This document shows positions 5,191 to 13,114 of a stretch of DNA of 13,230 nt, piece after piece. The position numbers and the translations under genes are program-made. The stretch is from the NCBI GenBank assembly GCA_963933115.1, contig CAWVSL010000056.1, forward strand, positions 1 to 13,230. Reading direction: 5' to 3'. Position 1 is the stretch's first letter, and each line of letters opens with the position of its first letter. The notes under the pieces were generated by a model that was given only the letters and a program-made list of their open reading frames with translations, was not told where the DNA came from and did no database searches. The stretch is from JALJPB01 sp963933115 (GTDB lineage: Bacteria; Pseudomonadota; Gammaproteobacteria; Enterobacterales; Alteromonadaceae).

Positions 5191-7725
5191 TTAAGGAGTG
5201 ACCGAAAACTTCAACCAGTTTAAGTTCCAAGCACCACCAATCGAATCTATACGAAGCGTATGCTCTCCAGTAGGTAAAGCGACAGTACTTGTTTGAGTAG
5301 CCCATGTTTGCCAACCACCTGTAGATTGAACAACAACACTATCAATTAGGCTCCCATTAACCGTCAACGTAAAACCATCGCTGCCAGTTTGAGTTGCTAG
5401 TCGGTATGCAACCAAATAATTACCTGCGGTAGCGATATTAATTCTATATTCAAGCCAATCGCCCGGGTCGGCAAAACCTGTATTACGGCCACCATCAGTA
5501 TCTGAAGTCGTTTCTACTTCAAAACCATTCATGTCAGTCCAATTTTCTGCTTGAAGTAATCCGGGTATCTCATTAACAAGCACGCCAGTGACCACTTCAT
5601 TACTATCAAAACTGATATCTTGTGCATCAACGGCCGCTATTTTGTAATAATAAACATTGGTATCTTTAATCGTTGGGTCTGAGTAAGTTACAGCATCAAC
5701 ATTTTCAGTAATCAATTGATAAGTTGAATTATTGTCAGTACTACGATAAATATGATAACCGGTAACGTCTAACTCTTGATTGGCATTCCAACTTAAATGA
5801 GCACCAATATCATTAACTAAAATATTTAATCCTGAGGGTGCTGCGGGTAATGAATATAAGGTTGACGGTTCAATAGCGGTCATTGCTGCTAAAAGTGGCT
5901 GGTGTATTTCATAGCCAGTGGTACCAAATAATTCAAAGAGCGCTTCAATATCTTTTATCGGATCATTAGCGAAATCAACCGCAGGTATCGATGCACCTGC
6001 AACAATGTCGGTGCCTTCAATAGGAGCATCTGCGACAATATAAACTTCAGCCCAAGAATCTACACTTGAGTTGTCTTTAAATACACCAGAGAGTAAATAG
6101 TCTTTACCGCCTTCTAAAGTAATCGCTTGATAGATACCACCATTAATATCAACACCACTCATCCTTAATACCGGACCTTCAGAAGTCGTAGGAAGTTTAG
6201 CCGCGTCAATGGTATTAAAATCTATTGTAGGTGAAGTAGAAGCGGCCCAAGTAGTCCAATCACTATTAGAACCAAAGTTACCGTTCAGTATAAGATTATT
6301 ACCCCTTTCATCTAATAAACTTAGGTTATCAAGGCTAACATCAAGGTTACCGCCAGCAATGGAACCAAACTTAACAACTAGGTAATATGTTTGTAGACCT
6401 TCTGCTATTGGCTGGATAATAGGGGTAGACGCACCACAGGCATCATCAAAGGTACTGTCCCAACCGGCACAATCCCAGGTTGAAGCTTTGGTGACTAGGC
6501 CTAAACCTGCCTTTTTATTAGTTACCATGCCCCAAGTACCGGCTCCTTGGCCACCGCCACCCGTCAATACTTTATAAGACCAGTTAGTGGCAGCCCAATT
6601 AAACTCAGCAAATTTATCATAGGTGGCTCGGGTATTTTCTCCACCAAACTCATAACCGGTATTTGCCCATGGCTGAAATTCCCCCACCAATAATGGTGAT
6701 GATAAATCGTCCATTTTAGCGGCCCAACTGCAAACTCCCTCAGTACCATTCTTACCACAGGTTAACCAATCACGATGTGTTTGATAAGTTGGCTCGCCCC
6801 AACCAAAGATACCCGGATAAAAATGCATTTCAAAGGCGATGTTAGTACCACCAAATGAATTAGGATGACCGTATGAATCTATCCCTTCATGATGTCCTGG
6901 TAAGATAATGATTTTTTCTGCGTCAACGGCTCGAACAGCGTCATGTAAATCAAGCATAACATCGGCTAGATTACTTGCACTTGTTCCCCAAGGCTCATTC
7001 AATAAGCCATAGGCTGCTACTGTGCCATTATTCTTATAACGTTTGGCTATTTGCTGCCATAACCAAGTTGTTCGCTCCTGATATGCTGGTGTAGTCCAGT
7101 ACAAGTTTTGGCCGGCACAGCCTGAATGATCTTGCAAACCTTGTGCACCAATAGCCCCATGTAAATCTAGGATCACATACATACCACGGGCTTCTGCCTC
7201 TTCAATAGCATAATCAATATATTGCCAAGCATCTGTGCGTAACGTCATGGGATTATTTTCGTCTTCGATAACATTCCAGGTAAAAGGTAATCTAATAGCA
7301 TTGAAACCAAAATCTTCCATAATTTCCCAGTCGCGTTCTGCAATCCAGTTATCACGGAATAAATCTAATAATCGTTCGCGTTCGTTAAAACCGAAGCGCT
7401 CGTCAAAGGTTGCTTCTAAAGTACATTGGTCGGTGGCAACGGTATTTGACGACTGGTTCATCATCCAAAATTCATGCAATAGCCAGTTACCAAGATTAGT
7501 ACCTTTCAATATGACGGTTTCATCTGCTGCATTGACCCATTTTACGCCATCCGTATGAAGTGAAGATAACCCAGTAGGTTGTGGCTCAGGTGATGGTGTT
7601 GGGGTAGGCGTTGGTGCCGGAATTGGCGGAGTCGTAGGTGAGTTATTTTCGCCACCACCACATGCAGATAAAAAAAGGGTCATTAGGATTAATCGTAATA
7701 TATTTGACAGAGATGTTTTCTTCAT
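5191..7725 (-). CDS. Multidomain GH5 beta-glucanase lipoprotein with FN3 and CBM6
   Basis: A surface-anchored or secreted glycoside hydrolase, 844 residues from the preferred start. In order: lipoprotein signal peptide with lipobox LSAC (Cys22); a Pro/Thr linker (27-51); a GH5 TIM barrel (about 55-435); a beta-sandwich resembling CBM4/9-type modules (about 445-565); FN3 (about 626-715); and CBM6 (about 720-844). In the barrel, GTNLGNWLLHEFW (75-87) and DLHGAIGAQ resemble exo-beta-1,3-glucanase-like GH5 proteins. The acid/base is Glu244 in LLNEPWG and the nucleophile is Glu349 in LVGEFQPW. CBM6 shows LLQAENW, GDWLEYRI, GGWQTW and a final NLNWLKF, the usual binding-site aromatics and Asn. I prefer ATG at 7725 (MKKTS) because AGG lies 8 nt upstream; an ATG at 7740 has no such site. 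The substrate is probably beta-1,3-glucan, by resemblance only. Confidence 0.9.
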   Translation of the reverse strand: MKKTSLSNILRLILMTLFLSACGGGENNSPTTPPIPAPTPTPTPSPEPQPTGLSSLHTDGVKWVNAADETVILKGTNLGNWLLHEFWMMNQSSNTVATDQCTLEATFDERFGFNERERLLDLFRDNWIAERDWEIMEDFGFNAIRLPFTWNVIEDENNPMTLRTDAWQYIDYAIEEAEARGMYVILDLHGAIGAQGLQDHSGCAGQNLYWTTPAYQERTTWLWQQIAKRYKNNGTVAAYGLLNEPWGTSASNLADVMLDLHDAVRAVDAEKIIILPGHHEGIDSYGHPNSFGGTNIAFEMHFYPGIFGWGEPTYQTHRDWLTCGKNGTEGVCSWAAKMDDLSSPLLVGEFQPWANTGYEFGGENTRATYDKFAEFNWAATNWSYKVLTGGGGQGAGTWGMVTNKKAGLGLVTKASTWDCAGWDSTFDDACGASTPIIQPIAEGLQTYYLVVKFGSIAGGNLDVSLDNLSLLDERGNNLILNGNFGSNSDWTTWAASTSPTIDFNTIDAAKLPTTSEGPVLRMSGVDINGGIYQAITLEGGKDYLLSGVFKDNSSVDSWAEVYIVADAPIEGTDIVAGASIPAVDFANDPIKDIEALFELFGTTGYEIHQPLLAAMTAIEPSTLYSLPAAPSGLNILVNDIGAHLSWNANQELDVTGYHIYRSTDNNSTYQLITENVDAVTYSDPTIKDTNVYYYKIAAVDAQDISFDSNEVVTGVLVNEIPGLLQAENWTDMNGFEVETTSDTDGGRNTGFADPGDWLEYRINIATAGNYLVAYRLATQTGSDGFTLTVNGSLIDSVVVQSTGGWQTWATQTSTVALPTGEHTLRIDSIGGAWNLNWLKFSVTP

Positions 7726-7754
7726 TGGGTACCTAATCATTAAATTGCGCTAGT

Positions 7755-7788
7755 AAACAAAAAAGCAGACACCATCTTCAGTATCTGC
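7755..7788 (-). terminator. Intrinsic terminator of the GST-MDR unit
   Basis: On the reverse strand GCAGATAC (7788-7781) pairs with GTGTCTGC (7772-7765) over 8 bp with one U-G, around an 8-nt loop. TTTTTTGTTT follows (7764-7755). It lies 37 bp after the MDR stop and only 30 bp before the GH5 start, so it separates the two units. Confidence 0.85.
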
Positions 7789-7796
7789 GTTTACAT

Positions 7797-7825
7797 ACTT
7801 TACAATCTAGCAGTTAAAAAAACAA
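7797..7825 (-). promoter_or_regulatory. Weak candidate promoter for the GH5 gene
   Basis: On the reverse strand TTGTTT (7825-7820), a 17-bp spacer and TAAAGT (7802-7797) give four of six matches at each box. It lies just past the MDR stop codon. Transcripts from it would run through the terminator at 7788-7755 before reaching the GH5 start. It is the only spaced pair I could find in the 100-bp gap. Confidence 0.25.
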
Positions 7826-8953
7826 TTACTGTTGAGGTGTAATTAAGTACTTCTCACCTGTCGCTTGTTTAGAATAAGCCGCCATCGATTTTAATTGTAA
7901 TACCTCTGCTAATGACACTTCGTGTGTGTAGTGGCTAGCAAATGTTGTGGTGATTTCATCGGTAACACGCTTACGCATTGCCATGACAGTTTTAGTCCCT
8001 AATTTGCCCAGTGCAGTAAATAATAAGAATCCATTGACACCCCAAGCAAAACCAAAGTTACGATTTAGCGTAATTGGGCCACGGTTTAATGCACCATAAA
8101 TGTAAACTTGTTTGAAAGTATCAGAGCCATAAACGCTGTGTTCTTTCATATCACGAGCCGCAGCAACTTCCATACAGTTAAGAATGTTACTGGTTAATTG
8201 ACCACCGCCAATTGGATCAAACGCGATAGTTGCTCCTGTCTCAATAATCGCTGCAGTTAACTCAGCAAGGAAGGTATCACTACTTGAGTTAACGACATAT
8301 TTTGCGCCCATATCACGTAACAACGTTTCTTGTTCAGCTTTACGGACAATGTTAATTAAATCGATGCCATCGGCAATACAAATACGGTTTAACATTTGAC
8401 CAAGGTTAGACGCTGCTGCAGCATGAACGATGGCCTTATGACCTTCAGCACGCATTGTTTCAACCATAGCTAGTGCTGTAAGGGGGTTAACAAAAGAAGA
8501 TGCGCCTTCTTTAGCCGTAGTGCCTGCTTTTAATTCTAAGCAGCTTTGTACATTGGCACAGATATATTGACGATAAGTTCCACCACCAATGACGGCCACT
8601 GTTTTTCCCATTAATGCTTGTGCCGCTGGCGATGAGCCTGCAGCGACAACGGTTCCTGATCCTTCATTACCGACAGGAATTGCTTTATTGATACGAGCTT
8701 TTACCGCGGGCATAAACTGAGCCGGAACATCAGCAGTAATGGCTGGACTTTCTTCAGTGCCTGATTGTGTCGCTGTTGACATATCAGCGGCGCTGAAAAG
8801 AACAGCTAAGTCAGACGGGTTTAATGGAGCAGCTTCAATACGAATAACGACTTCAGCGTCACCCGGTTGTGGCATTTCGATGTTTTGTAATGCCAGTGTT
8901 AATTTATTGTCTTCGCTGATTGTTGAAGTCAGTTGGATATTTGTATCTGTCAT
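7826..8953 (-). CDS. MDR-family quinone-oxidoreductase-like enzyme (zinc-independent)
   Basis: A cytoplasmic medium-chain dehydrogenase/reductase of 375 residues, probably an NAD(P)H-dependent reductase of quinones or activated double bonds. The GroES-like N-terminal half (about 15-150) carries PLNPSDLA (43-50) and PVGNEGSGTVVAAG (93-106). In zinc alcohol dehydrogenases the second motif reads GHE; here Asn replaces the zinc-ligand His, and no structural-zinc Cys cluster is seen. The Rossmann half (about 150-300) has HAAAASNLGQ (177-186), the nucleotide-binding form of quinone oxidoreductases and enoyl reductases, and IAFDPIGGG (243-251). The start is ATG with GGAG 8 nt upstream (8965-8962). 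It lies 80 bp downstream of the GST gene with no terminator between, so the two likely form an operon divergent from the LysR gene. The true substrate is unknown. Confidence 0.85.
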   Translation of the reverse strand: MTDTNIQLTSTISEDNKLTLALQNIEMPQPGDAEVVIRIEAAPLNPSDLAVLFSAADMSTATQSGTEESPAITADVPAQFMPAVKARINKAIPVGNEGSGTVVAAGSSPAAQALMGKTVAVIGGGTYRQYICANVQSCLELKAGTTAKEGASSFVNPLTALAMVETMRAEGHKAIVHAAAASNLGQMLNRICIADGIDLINIVRKAEQETLLRDMGAKYVVNSSSDTFLAELTAAIIETGATIAFDPIGGGQLTSNILNCMEVAAARDMKEHSVYGSDTFKQVYIYGALNRGPITLNRNFGFAWGVNGFLLFTALGKLGTKTVMAMRKRVTDEITTTFASHYTHEVSLAEVLQLKSMAAYSKQATGEKYLITPQQ

Positions 8954-9033
8954 AGCGTTTTCTCCGGTAAATAATTGAATTTGTTAAGTGATAAATGCTT
9001 TTTTTTGCCATTGATTACTTTTATTGTTAAGTT

Positions 9034-9711
9034 TTATACAGGATTAGCTGTTCTAAACTGAGCTTTTACCTTTTGGATAAACTCGGGCATGTTTGCTAGG
9101 CGATCTGCCTCTACGTTTTGAGCAATAGCAGATTGACTCATGGAATCGTTCCACTCTTTCATTCCAGGGATCTCTGCAAGTATATCCCAGTCAAGTTGGC
9201 TAGCGCCAAAAGTGCTAACAATGGTGTTGACGTAATAAACGTAGATGTCAGCCATCGTTAATTGTTCACCTGCAATCCAAGGAGAAAATTGAGATAAGCG
9301 ACTTAGGGCGGTAATTCCACGGTTCAATACTTGGCGTACTTCAGTGGTAACTGATTCAGGAGCGGTAGTGCCTGAAAATGCATAAGGGATAAGTCGTCTG
9401 CTTGGCAGTTCAAAATAAAGCTCTGCTATCTTCATGATTTGACGGATAACAGCACGTTCTCCAGCATTTTTAGGGTATAGCGGATTTTTAGGGTAAGTTT
9501 CCTCAATAAAGTCACAAATGACACTCGACTCTGAAATATGAAGGCCATCTGGCGTTGTGATAATAGGTACTTTGCCCGCTGGACTGATTGTTAGTAACTC
9601 GTCACTACCAGCATAAATAAGGTTTTCTTGGAATGGCAGTTCTTTGTATAGAAGGAGATGTTTCACTAGATTGTAATAGTTACTAGCGGCAAAACCGTGC
9701 AAAATAATCAT
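9034..9711 (-). CDS. Glutathione S-transferase family protein
   Basis: A cytoplasmic GST-fold protein of 225 residues, a usual length. The N-terminal thioredoxin-like domain (1-76) has Ser10 near the position of the catalytic residue, the cis-Pro motif GKVPI (46-50) and the glutathione-binding ESS (61-63). The all-helical C-terminal domain (about 85-210) contains the N-capping box LTMADIYVYY (151-160). It probably joins glutathione to electrophiles or reduces peroxides; the class and substrate cannot be told from sequence alone. The start is ATG at 9711 with a weak GGA upstream. It is the first gene of a reverse GST-MDR pair, divergent from a LysR gene, a common arrangement in which the regulator controls the pair in response to a toxic or reactive compound. 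Confidence 0.88.
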   Translation of the reverse strand: MIILHGFAASNYYNLVKHLLLYKELPFQENLIYAGSDELLTISPAGKVPIITTPDGLHISESSVICDFIEETYPKNPLYPKNAGERAVIRQIMKIAELYFELPSRRLIPYAFSGTTAPESVTTEVRQVLNRGITALSRLSQFSPWIAGEQLTMADIYVYYVNTIVSTFGASQLDWDILAEIPGMKEWNDSMSQSAIAQNVEADRLANMPEFIQKVKAQFRTANPV

Positions 9712-9875
9712 AAATCAGTTCCATTATCAATGTGAAGGTTATTTTTAATTACCAAATAATACAATTAAAGCCCCGTTATTTAACACGTTTGAACAGGGTT
9801 AAGGTTGCACTTTTAAAGTTAAAGGTATTATTACTTGTTTTAATTTCGTTATATATAAGGGAAAATGCGGATCAC

Positions 9876-9894
9876 TATTGCTTTTAAGGCAATA
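9876..9894. promoter_or_regulatory. Candidate LysR operator (TATTGC-N7-GCAATA)
   Basis: A perfect 6-bp dyad with a 7-nt centre fits the T-N11-A geometry of LysR-type sites. It lies 43 bp upstream of the TTG start of the LysR gene and about 165 bp upstream of the GST start, a position that would suit autoregulation. A candidate LysR promoter upstream is TTGAAC (9789-9794), 17 bp, TTTAAA (9812-9817). Assignment of the site to this regulator is inference. Confidence 0.45.
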
Positions 9895-9937
9895 ATAAAG
9901 CAAATACACTCAGTTATATATTTAATGGGGAAGTTAG

Positions 9938-10849
9938 TTGGATCAACTACGTGCAATACGGTATTTCAGTAAAGTCGTTGAAACGGGCAGTTTTACGAAA
10001 GCTTCAAGTGCTTTTAATGTGCCGCCATCATCGTTGTCGAGACGAGTTGCTGATTTAGAAAAGAGTTTAGGAGCGACGTTGCTAAAGCGTTCTACCCGAA
10101 TGGTTAAACTGACCGAAGTGGGACAACTTTATTATAACGATGTACAGCAAATATTGAGTCAACTAGAGCAAAGTAATGAAACTGTTCGTAGTTACCAAAC
10201 AACGCCAATGGGCCGTTTACGTATAAGTTCAATGGTCGGTTTTGGTGAAAAAATATTGCTTCCTTTGTTAGATGTATTCAGCGCGCTATACCCAGAAATT
10301 GTCTTAGATGTCAGTTTAAGTGACGAGTTATCAACACTCGGCCGTGACGATGTTGATATCGCTATTCGCGGTGGTTACGCACCAAATGAACGAGTTTTAG
10401 CCATAAGACTCATGGACAATAGTTTTATTCCTGTCGCTTCACCAAGTTATTTAGAGAAACACGGAGTGCCTAAAAATGCGATGGCATTAAAGGAACATCA
10501 TGGCCTTTATTTTAAAGCGCCATTTGGACCGACTCCTTGGTTATGTAATCTCAACGGTCAATGGCATGATGTCTCAGGGCCAGCGTTAGCGATTTCAAAT
10601 AACGGACCATGGCTTGCTAAAAAAGCCTGTCAAGGTGAAGGCATTTTAATGTCTACTCGATGGGCGTTAGCCCCATATCTTGCGTCAGGGAAGTTGCAAG
10701 AACTTAAGTTTGAGGATGAATTAGCGATAACTCAAAATTCTGATATGGCCGTTTATCTGTTGTATCAAAAACAGCGCTATTTAGTACCAAAAGTAAAAGC
10801 GGCGGTCGACTTTTTAGTTGAAAGAATACAAGTAACAAATGAAAGTTAG
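9938..10849 (+). CDS. LysR-family transcriptional regulator
   Basis: A cytoplasmic LysR-type regulator of 303 residues, the standard length. The winged helix-turn-helix occupies residues 1-60, starting MDQLRAIRYFSKVVETGSFTKAS in pieces typical of the family, with recognition helix PPSSLSRRVADLEKSL (29-44) and the wing LLKRSTR (48-54). The linker helix is at about 60-88, and the periplasmic-binding-protein-like effector domain at about 90-297. The start is TTG at 9938: GGGGA (9927-9931) lies 6 nt upstream, and the residues from there match the canonical LysR N-terminus. A nearby ATG at 9925 is out of frame. It is divergent from the GST-MDR pair and probably controls it. I see no strong terminator after it; a dispersed repeat copy starts 71 bp downstream. 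Confidence 0.93.
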   Translation: MDQLRAIRYFSKVVETGSFTKASSAFNVPPSSLSRRVADLEKSLGATLLKRSTRMVKLTEVGQLYYNDVQQILSQLEQSNETVRSYQTTPMGRLRISSMVGFGEKILLPLLDVFSALYPEIVLDVSLSDELSTLGRDDVDIAIRGGYAPNERVLAIRLMDNSFIPVASPSYLEKHGVPKNAMALKEHHGLYFKAPFGPTPWLCNLNGQWHDVSGPALAISNNGPWLAKKACQGEGILMSTRWALAPYLASGKLQELKFEDELAITQNSDMAVYLLYQKQRYLVPKVKAAVDFLVERIQVTNES

Positions 10850-10919
10850 GGTAACGATTAGGGCTATAACGTAAAGAGTGAGTTGGAGTAATTAACGGCT
10901 TAATTTACTTGCTAATACC

Positions 10920-11022
10920 AAACGCTCACAGAATATAGACAGGGCGAATGATAGTAGCGATTGTTATCGTTTATAAAAATTAAAGCTCTTGCTTTGAATG
11001 AGAAGAAAATAGGGTAGCTAAA
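10920..11022 (+). repeat. Dispersed intergenic repeat, copy A
   Basis: It begins with AAACGCTCACAGAATAT, 17 bases identical to 13115-13131, and ends with AGAAGAAAATAGGGTAGCTAAA, which matches the right edge of the window with few changes. The middle part has diverged but keeps a small hairpin in each copy (here CGAT-TGTT-ATCG, 10958-10969, and AAAGC-TCTT-GCTTT, 10983-10996). It may extend to the right beyond 11022, but copy B is cut off there. No coding capacity. Confidence 0.7.
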
Positions 11023-11071
11023 GGGACTTAAACCCTCGTTTAAAATGGAACAGGTAATGCTAACACTCTAA

Positions 11072-11115
11072 ATTTTATAAAATAAAACCTCAAAGTTTTC
11101 ACTGTGAAGTTTTAT
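11072..11115 (-). terminator. Likely intrinsic terminator of the TIM-barrel lipoprotein gene
   Basis: On the reverse strand ATAAAACTTCA (11115-11105) pairs with TGAGGTTTTAT (11092-11082) over 11 bp with one U-G, followed by a T-rich run that includes the 12-bp palindrome ATTTTATAAAAT (11072-11083). The stem is AT-rich and lies 70 bp after the stop codon, so strength is uncertain. Confidence 0.55.
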
Positions 11116-11185
11116 CCCAATCAAATTTGCTTTGATAACTTATGTTAACCGCCTAAACCAAAATAATAACTAGCTTAAAATAAAG

Positions 11186-12853
11186 TTAATCAATGATTTT
11201 TGGAGCATAGGCTTCATATTCACCGGTATACCAGTATTTAATAATTTTTTCTGCTGATTTCCCTCGAATAGATTGTGATATGTTTGGGAAGCCTTCTACG
11301 GTATTTTTACTGGCAGGAAGCTGGTTTTCCTCAGGTATCAGGGTATCTGACAACCAGTATCCAGTCGTTGTTGTTGTTCCTAGCGTATCAAAATAAATTT
11401 GCATATTGGCCGCTCGTAATAATCCTTCAGTAAAGATTGCTTGGGCAGAAAAATCGGTTTTCACTTCATATTGAAGACAATCGGTGTTAATACCATTGAT
11501 GTCCCCTTGAGTACAGAACCCATCTTCAATCCAGCCTGTTGATAAAAATGAGGCATGACTTTGACCAAAAAAGTTAAACATAACTTTAGGAATAGTTTCA
11601 CTTGAATTATACCAACAAGGTTGCCCGTCTAAACAATTCCATTGCTTGTGGGTGTTTTCAATAAACTGAGTTGCTCGCTCTTGTATAAGGTCAACAGAAG
11701 CGGTTGCCACTTCATTGTTAGTTAGTAGGTTCCCAAACGGTAGAATTATCCCATCAACTTTATCAAATACCCGTTTATCATTCCATTGAGGTCCATCACC
11801 CACATAGATTTTTCCAGAAAATTTTTCTTTGATTTTATCAATAATACCGCCCATTCTTTCCATGTAATAATCTTTGACTTCATCAGTTTCCTCTTGTGTA
11901 TGAGGTTCATCTATACCACAGTGAAAACATAACCACATTGCACTCCAGTCTGCTGAAATAGCGCCTACGCCAATCGCTTCTAAACGTTCTGCTTCCCAAA
12001 GAATATGTGTTTCATGGGCATCCATAATTTTCTTTAGTAGCGGCATATCTACTTCAACATAGCCATTGAACGGGAACAAAAATTTGTTCTGGGTATCTTC
12101 TGCTAAGAATTGCCAAACATAGTGAATTGTTAAACTTAACTTTTCAGCTTCGCTTACAATGTATTCAATCACCCAATCGTCTAAATGCTTAGCATCGTGA
12201 TCCACCAGCCAAGCATCAGCTTGTGCGTCTTGCCAATAACCAAAGTTATATAATGAAACAGTATTTACACCATGATTTTTTAATCTATTTAGCGTTGTTC
12301 TATACATTAATTTAATGTATTGATCTTCAGTACAATCTTGAATCCAACTCGCACCTTTTCCTTTGTAATTATTATAGATCCATTCAACACCATAATCCTT
12401 TAGGCCTATGGCTTTAACCTTATCATCACTAAAAGAATGTTGAGGTGTAGGTATATCATAGCTACCTAAGTAGGATTCATATATTTCTGCACTATGAGGG
12501 TTTACACAAGAGCCTTCTGAATTATCACTGTTGACAGTAACCATTACGCTGGCAGAAGCACTTCCACATGTTAGTGAAAATTTTTGCTCGCCAAAATCAT
12601 TCATAACAACGGATTCACGGCCAGAAGTTGATTTTTCACCAGACCAAGCACCAGATGCAGTACAAGACGAGGCATTGGTACTTGCCCAAGTAAGTGTCGA
12701 AGAGTCGTCTACCATAACGGTTGTTGGGTTTGTTGAGAGCGATACCGAAGCAGAATTGCTGCCGCCACTAACATTAGCACTGTTCACGTTAGAGCCACCT
12801 CCACCGCAAGAGGATAGGATCAAAGTTGATAAAATAAGAATTGAGTATTTCAA
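11186..12853 (-). CDS. Lipoprotein with Ig-like domain and TIM-barrel-like glycosidase region, family unassigned
   Basis: A predicted surface or periplasmic lipoprotein of 555 residues. I start it at TTG (12853): GAGG lies 8 nt upstream and the product then begins MKYSILILSTLILSSC, a clean lipoprotein signal with Cys16. The longer frame to 12910 puts 19 unlikely residues before it. A Gly/Ser/Asn linker leads to an Ig-like domain (about 35-108) of the type STLTWASTNASSCTASGAW seen in bacterial secreted enzymes. Residues about 115-551 alternate helices and strands like a TIM barrel: TVSLYNFGYW (about 198-207), LTIHYVWQF (241-249), GVGAISADWSAMW (295-307), KIYVGDGPQW (348-357) and VDGIILPFG (366-374). 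The region 290-375 faintly recalls GH113-like barrels, with Asp302 where a catalytic Glu would sit. No clear catalytic pair is visible. It may be a glycosidase or a glycan-binding protein. Confidence 0.75.
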   Translation of the reverse strand: MKYSILILSTLILSSCGGGGSNVNSANVSGGSNSASVSLSTNPTTVMVDDSSTLTWASTNASSCTASGAWSGEKSTSGRESVVMNDFGEQKFSLTCGSASASVMVTVNSDNSEGSCVNPHSAEIYESYLGSYDIPTPQHSFSDDKVKAIGLKDYGVEWIYNNYKGKGASWIQDCTEDQYIKLMYRTTLNRLKNHGVNTVSLYNFGYWQDAQADAWLVDHDAKHLDDWVIEYIVSEAEKLSLTIHYVWQFLAEDTQNKFLFPFNGYVEVDMPLLKKIMDAHETHILWEAERLEAIGVGAISADWSAMWLCFHCGIDEPHTQEETDEVKDYYMERMGGIIDKIKEKFSGKIYVGDGPQWNDKRVFDKVDGIILPFGNLLTNNEVATASVDLIQERATQFIENTHKQWNCLDGQPCWYNSSETIPKVMFNFFGQSHASFLSTGWIEDGFCTQGDINGINTDCLQYEVKTDFSAQAIFTEGLLRAANMQIYFDTLGTTTTTGYWLSDTLIPEENQLPASKNTVEGFPNISQSIRGKSAEKIIKYWYTGEYEAYAPKIID

Positions 12854-13114
12854 GTGCTTAACCTCACAAAATGAAAAAGATAGGATAATAGCCCTACTTA
12901 ATATCAACACTTCCTTTGAATTTCTACTGCTAAGTTTGATAACAAATTTAATATAACTGACAAAAAATATTTAGGAAAGCTATGCTTTATTGAAAATAAA
13001 ACCACAGTAGATTCTCGAAGCAGGCTAAGCTAATCAGTTCAATATCGAGGGTATGCAGTAAAAGTTGGCTAGTGATAACAGAAATTAGCCATAATTAGCT
13101 TATTAAAACCAAAA
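12854..13114. other. AT-rich upstream region of the TIM-barrel lipoprotein gene
   Basis: No gene with a ribosome binding site was found. It should hold the reverse promoter of the lipoprotein gene, but I see only weak boxes. It includes a short AAAGC-TAT-GCTTT dyad near 12978-12990. Repeat copy B begins directly to its right. Confidence 0.45.

Larger units (their letters stand above)
10850..11185. other. Intergenic region between LysR and lipoprotein genes
   Basis: These 336 bases lie between the 3' ends of two convergent genes and hold no credible gene. They contain repeat copy A (10920-11022), the reverse-strand terminator (11072-11115) and a short ATCAAA/TTTGAT dyad (11120-11136). No forward-strand terminator for the LysR gene is evident. 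Confidence 0.6.

Noticed and set aside
7235..7558. 107-codon forward frame opposite the GH5 gene
   Set aside because: Antisense shadow of a clearly coding catalytic domain, with no start signal.
7590..7660. Short repetitive tract in the GH5 gene
   Set aside because: It simply encodes the Pro/Thr linker between signal peptide and catalytic domain; not a separate repeat element.
9712..9830. GST promoter on the reverse strand (TATTAT near 9760)
   Set aside because: The best -35 at correct spacing matches only three of six bases, so no promoter was listed.
12531..12956. 141-codon forward frame opposite the lipoprotein gene
   Set aside because: It is the antisense shadow of the signal peptide and Ig-like domain; no ribosome site and a low-complexity product.
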